Of a stretch of DNA of 64,000 bases, positions 62,096 to 64,000 are shown in pieces; the first letter of the stretch is position 1; every line of letters starts with the position of its first letter. The stretch covers positions 1 to 64,000 of the forward strand of contig DAIDHI010000022.1 of NCBI GenBank assembly GCA_027452025.1, in the 5' to 3' direction. Made by a program: the position numbers and the translations under genes. Under the pieces are notes generated by a model. The model worked only from the letters and a program-made list of their open reading frames with translations. It was not told where the DNA came from and made no database searches. The DNA comes from Elusimicrobiota bacterium. GTDB lineage: Bacteria > Elusimicrobiota > Elusimicrobia > UBA1565 > UBA9628.

Positions 62096-62538
62096 CCCTT
62101 GAGCACCACTCCCATGCCGTAGCTAAACACCACCTCCCCCCCGAGATACGCGGTATAAAGGAGGAGCCCGGTGGCCAGCACCCAGGCGAGCACTTGCAAG
62201 CGCGGCCACTTGCCGAACCACCGCCAGAGAGACAGGAATGTGAACACGCCCACGGTCCACCAGGCGAAGGTGCGGTGGTCGGCCAAGGCCTCCCAGGCGG
62301 GAGGCACGTGCGGGGCCGTTTTTTCGGCGAGCAGCCCCGCGCCCAGCGCGGCCCAGGCCGAGGCCGTTCCCAGCCACAAGAGCCAGGAAGCGGCCTCGGC
62401 CAGCCACGAGGCGCCGCGCTTAGCGGCGGCGCCGAGCCCGCAAAGGACTCCCAGCGTCAGGAGCGCCAGCGGGAAATGGACGACGGCGGGGTGGATGAGC
62501 CACCACCGCGCGCCGCCCGCGGCGGCGAAGGCTTCTAT
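62083..62538 (-). CDS. DUF2231-like membrane protein with no canonical start codon
   Basis: Frame reads IEAFAAAGGARWWLIHPAVVHFPLALLTLGVLCG...; first possible codon is ATA in an ATAG overlap with the upstream stop; only in-frame ATG/GTG/TTG is internal (62379). Confidence 0.6.
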   Translation of the reverse strand: MEAFAAAGGARWWLIHPAVVHFPLALLTLGVLCGLGAAAKRGASWLAEAASWLLWLGTASAWAALGAGLLAEKTAPHVPPAWEALADHRTFAWWTVGVFTFLSLWRWFGKWPRLQVLAWVLATGLLLYTAYLGGEVVFSYGMGVVLKGWGS

Positions 62539-62951
62539 TTGCCCGCGCCGCCCTTGACGGCGCTCTCGACGACGAGGGCCGTCAGGCCGCCCTTCTTGAC
62601 GAGATGGCCCGTGACGGTGGCCGCCTCGCCGCCCAGCTTCTGGGCGGCCTTGAACGCGTCCTCTTTCTCATGGTCGTTGACCAGGAGGACGATGTTGCCG
62701 TTGGCCTCGAGAAGGCCCATGGGCGCTCCGCCTGCGATGCAGCCCTTGGCGCAATGCGCGTGCTTGGCGCCCTTGGCTCCATGGCCCATGAAGCAGGCCA
62801 AGTCGACGATCTCGCCCTTGACGGTCGTCGTCTTGCCGCTCTCGTCTCCCATCTTCATCCCGCCCATCTTCATTCCGCCCATGTCATGGGCCAAGACAGG
62901 CGTAGCCAAGGCCAGGCCGAAGGCCAACGCGACGATAATGCTCTTGCTCAT
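62535..62951 (-). CDS. Secreted His/Met/Cys-rich protein, possible metal binding
   Basis: Signal peptide, then HDMGGMKMGGMKMGDE and CFMGHGAKGAKHAHCAKGC. Confidence 0.65.
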   Translation of the reverse strand: MSKSIIVALAFGLALATPVLAHDMGGMKMGGMKMGDESGKTTTVKGEIVDLACFMGHGAKGAKHAHCAKGCIAGGAPMGLLEANGNIVLLVNDHEKEDAFKAAQKLGGEAATVTGHLVKKGGLTALVVESAVKGGAGK

Positions 62952-62972
62952 TCGATCCCCTCCATCCGGCGC

Positions 62973-63407
62973 TCACGCGTTGTCATAATCGTCTATGTTG
63001 TCGCGATCGCGCCTACGCTTGCGGCGATTTTCTTGCGAGTCGAACGCCCGCCGCTTAGCGTCCTGCTGTTTTACAAAGTCTTGCCGCTGTTGGACCTGCG
63101 CCCGGATGAACTGCGCAAGCGCGGCCTGCCTCTTTGAATACGGAACCTGCTTCAGGCTCTCGAGAAAGGTCTTTCGCTGCTCGATGAGGCGCTTCTCGAA
63201 GGCCAGACGGTCGGAGACTTGGGACGCGTCGAAGTCCTGCTCGTCGTCGTAGTCGTCCTGCAGCTGGTTTTGCAGGACGGAGAAGACGGAGTCCAGGAAC
63301 TGGACACGGCGCTCCAAGCCTTGGTCCGAAAAGTCCGGCGCGGCGTCTTGCGCACGGGCCGGACGGTTTGACATCAGAAAGAGCGAGACGATCACTGACA
63401 AGGTCAT
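62973..63407 (-). CDS. Hypothetical secreted highly charged protein
   Basis: N-terminal signal, Q/D/R-rich body, acidic/basic C-terminal tail RRKRRRDRDNIDDYDNA. Confidence 0.5.
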   Translation of the reverse strand: MTLSVIVSLFLMSNRPARAQDAAPDFSDQGLERRVQFLDSVFSVLQNQLQDDYDDEQDFDASQVSDRLAFEKRLIEQRKTFLESLKQVPYSKRQAALAQFIRAQVQQRQDFVKQQDAKRRAFDSQENRRKRRRDRDNIDDYDNA

Positions 63408-63461
63408 GTTCCCTCCCGGGAAATTACGACCAGTGACAGTGTTGCTAAGCGCGATTATACA

Positions 63462-64000
63462 TCAATGCCCGGCGCGGGAGGCGAGCGACGCCCTCTCGGC
63501 CGCGTCAAGAGCTCTTGACCGGCCCTCCAGCCACGAGCGCGGCCCCGGACGCCCCAGAAGGCGGAGGAAGCGCCAGGCGTCGAAGTTCTCGCGCGGCAAA
63601 AGCAGGCGGTCCAGGGAGATCGGCAGGTCGCCCTGCGCCGGGCGGTCGAAATAGGCGCCCGTGGCCGGGTCTCGCAGCATGGCGTCCATGGCGGCGGCCA
63701 GGGCCAGCGCGCGCTTTTTCCAGCGCGGGTCTTTCGTGGCCCGATAGGCGGCCCAGAAGGCCTCGCCCAGGGCGGCTTGGTCGACGAGCAGGCCCGCCGG
63801 CTCTGTTTGGCCCAGTTCATGGCGCACGACGCCCTTGGCCACGCCCTCGCGCCACCAAAGCTCCAGCGTCTTGAGCGCGAAGGCCCTCTGCGAGGCGTCG
63901 CCGGCGGCGAGCGCGGCGCGGGCCAGCAAGGCGTTGGGCGCGGCGAAGAGCCGGCGGTCGACGGCCGGCACGCCCAGGGCCAGCCGCTGGCTTTCCGGCA
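63462..64000 (-). CDS. C-terminal part of a YyaL/DUF255-like protein (partial; runs off window end)
   Basis: Alpha-helical RALALAAAMDAMLRDPATGAYFD...; frame stays open to the window edge. Confidence 0.4.
   Translation of the reverse strand, partial: PESQRLALGVPAVDRRLFAAPNALLARAALAAGDASQRAFALKTLELWWREGVAKGVVRHELGQTEPAGLLVDQAALGEAFWAAYRATKDPRWKKRALALAAAMDAMLRDPATGAYFDRPAQGDLPISLDRLLLPRENFDAWRFLRLLGRPGPRSWLEGRSRALDAAERASLASRAGH

Overview
A roughly 69% GC (by eye), gene-dense 64 kb bacterial chromosomal segment, gram-negative style. Phylum cannot be fixed from the sequence; Elusimicrobiota-like is only a guess. From left to right: a type IV pilus PilM/N-PilO locus with an OmpA-type protein; an O-antigen ligase/TPR protein; DoxX; a complete alternative complex III operon (actA-F) running into SCO and a caa3-type cytochrome oxidase; a TPP enzyme plus enolase-superfamily pair; tRNA-Thr(CGT); two tandem APC permeases; a DrrAB-type ABC exporter; TSUP permease; hemerythrin; an orphan Leu/Ile/Val-type binding protein; a hopanoid/MEP isoprenoid operon (shc-hpnH-hpnA-hpnG-ispA-dxs-ispH); orn; a four-lipoprotein operon (LPP20/LpoB/COG3014/LPP20); AsmA; a trypsin-like protease plus NlpC/P60 pair; an MFS transporter; tatA; and a second aa3 oxidase operon with ctaA/ctaB, bracketed by two paralogous diheme cytochromes c. 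The most unusual locus is at 59.6-61.8 kb. There a visibly lower-GC OLD-like ATPase/TOPRIM gene has the geometry of an integron gene cassette: a well-formed attC-like hairpin with extrahelical bases just downstream, a GTTRRRY core just upstream, several decayed core-like sites, and a truncated hicA-like remnant at the edge. No integrase is visible in the window. A 19-bp box at identical spacing from a TAGAAT -10 upstream of both the ACIII operon and the TPP-enzyme gene suggests a shared regulator. All motif and fold calls were made by eye; no searches were run.
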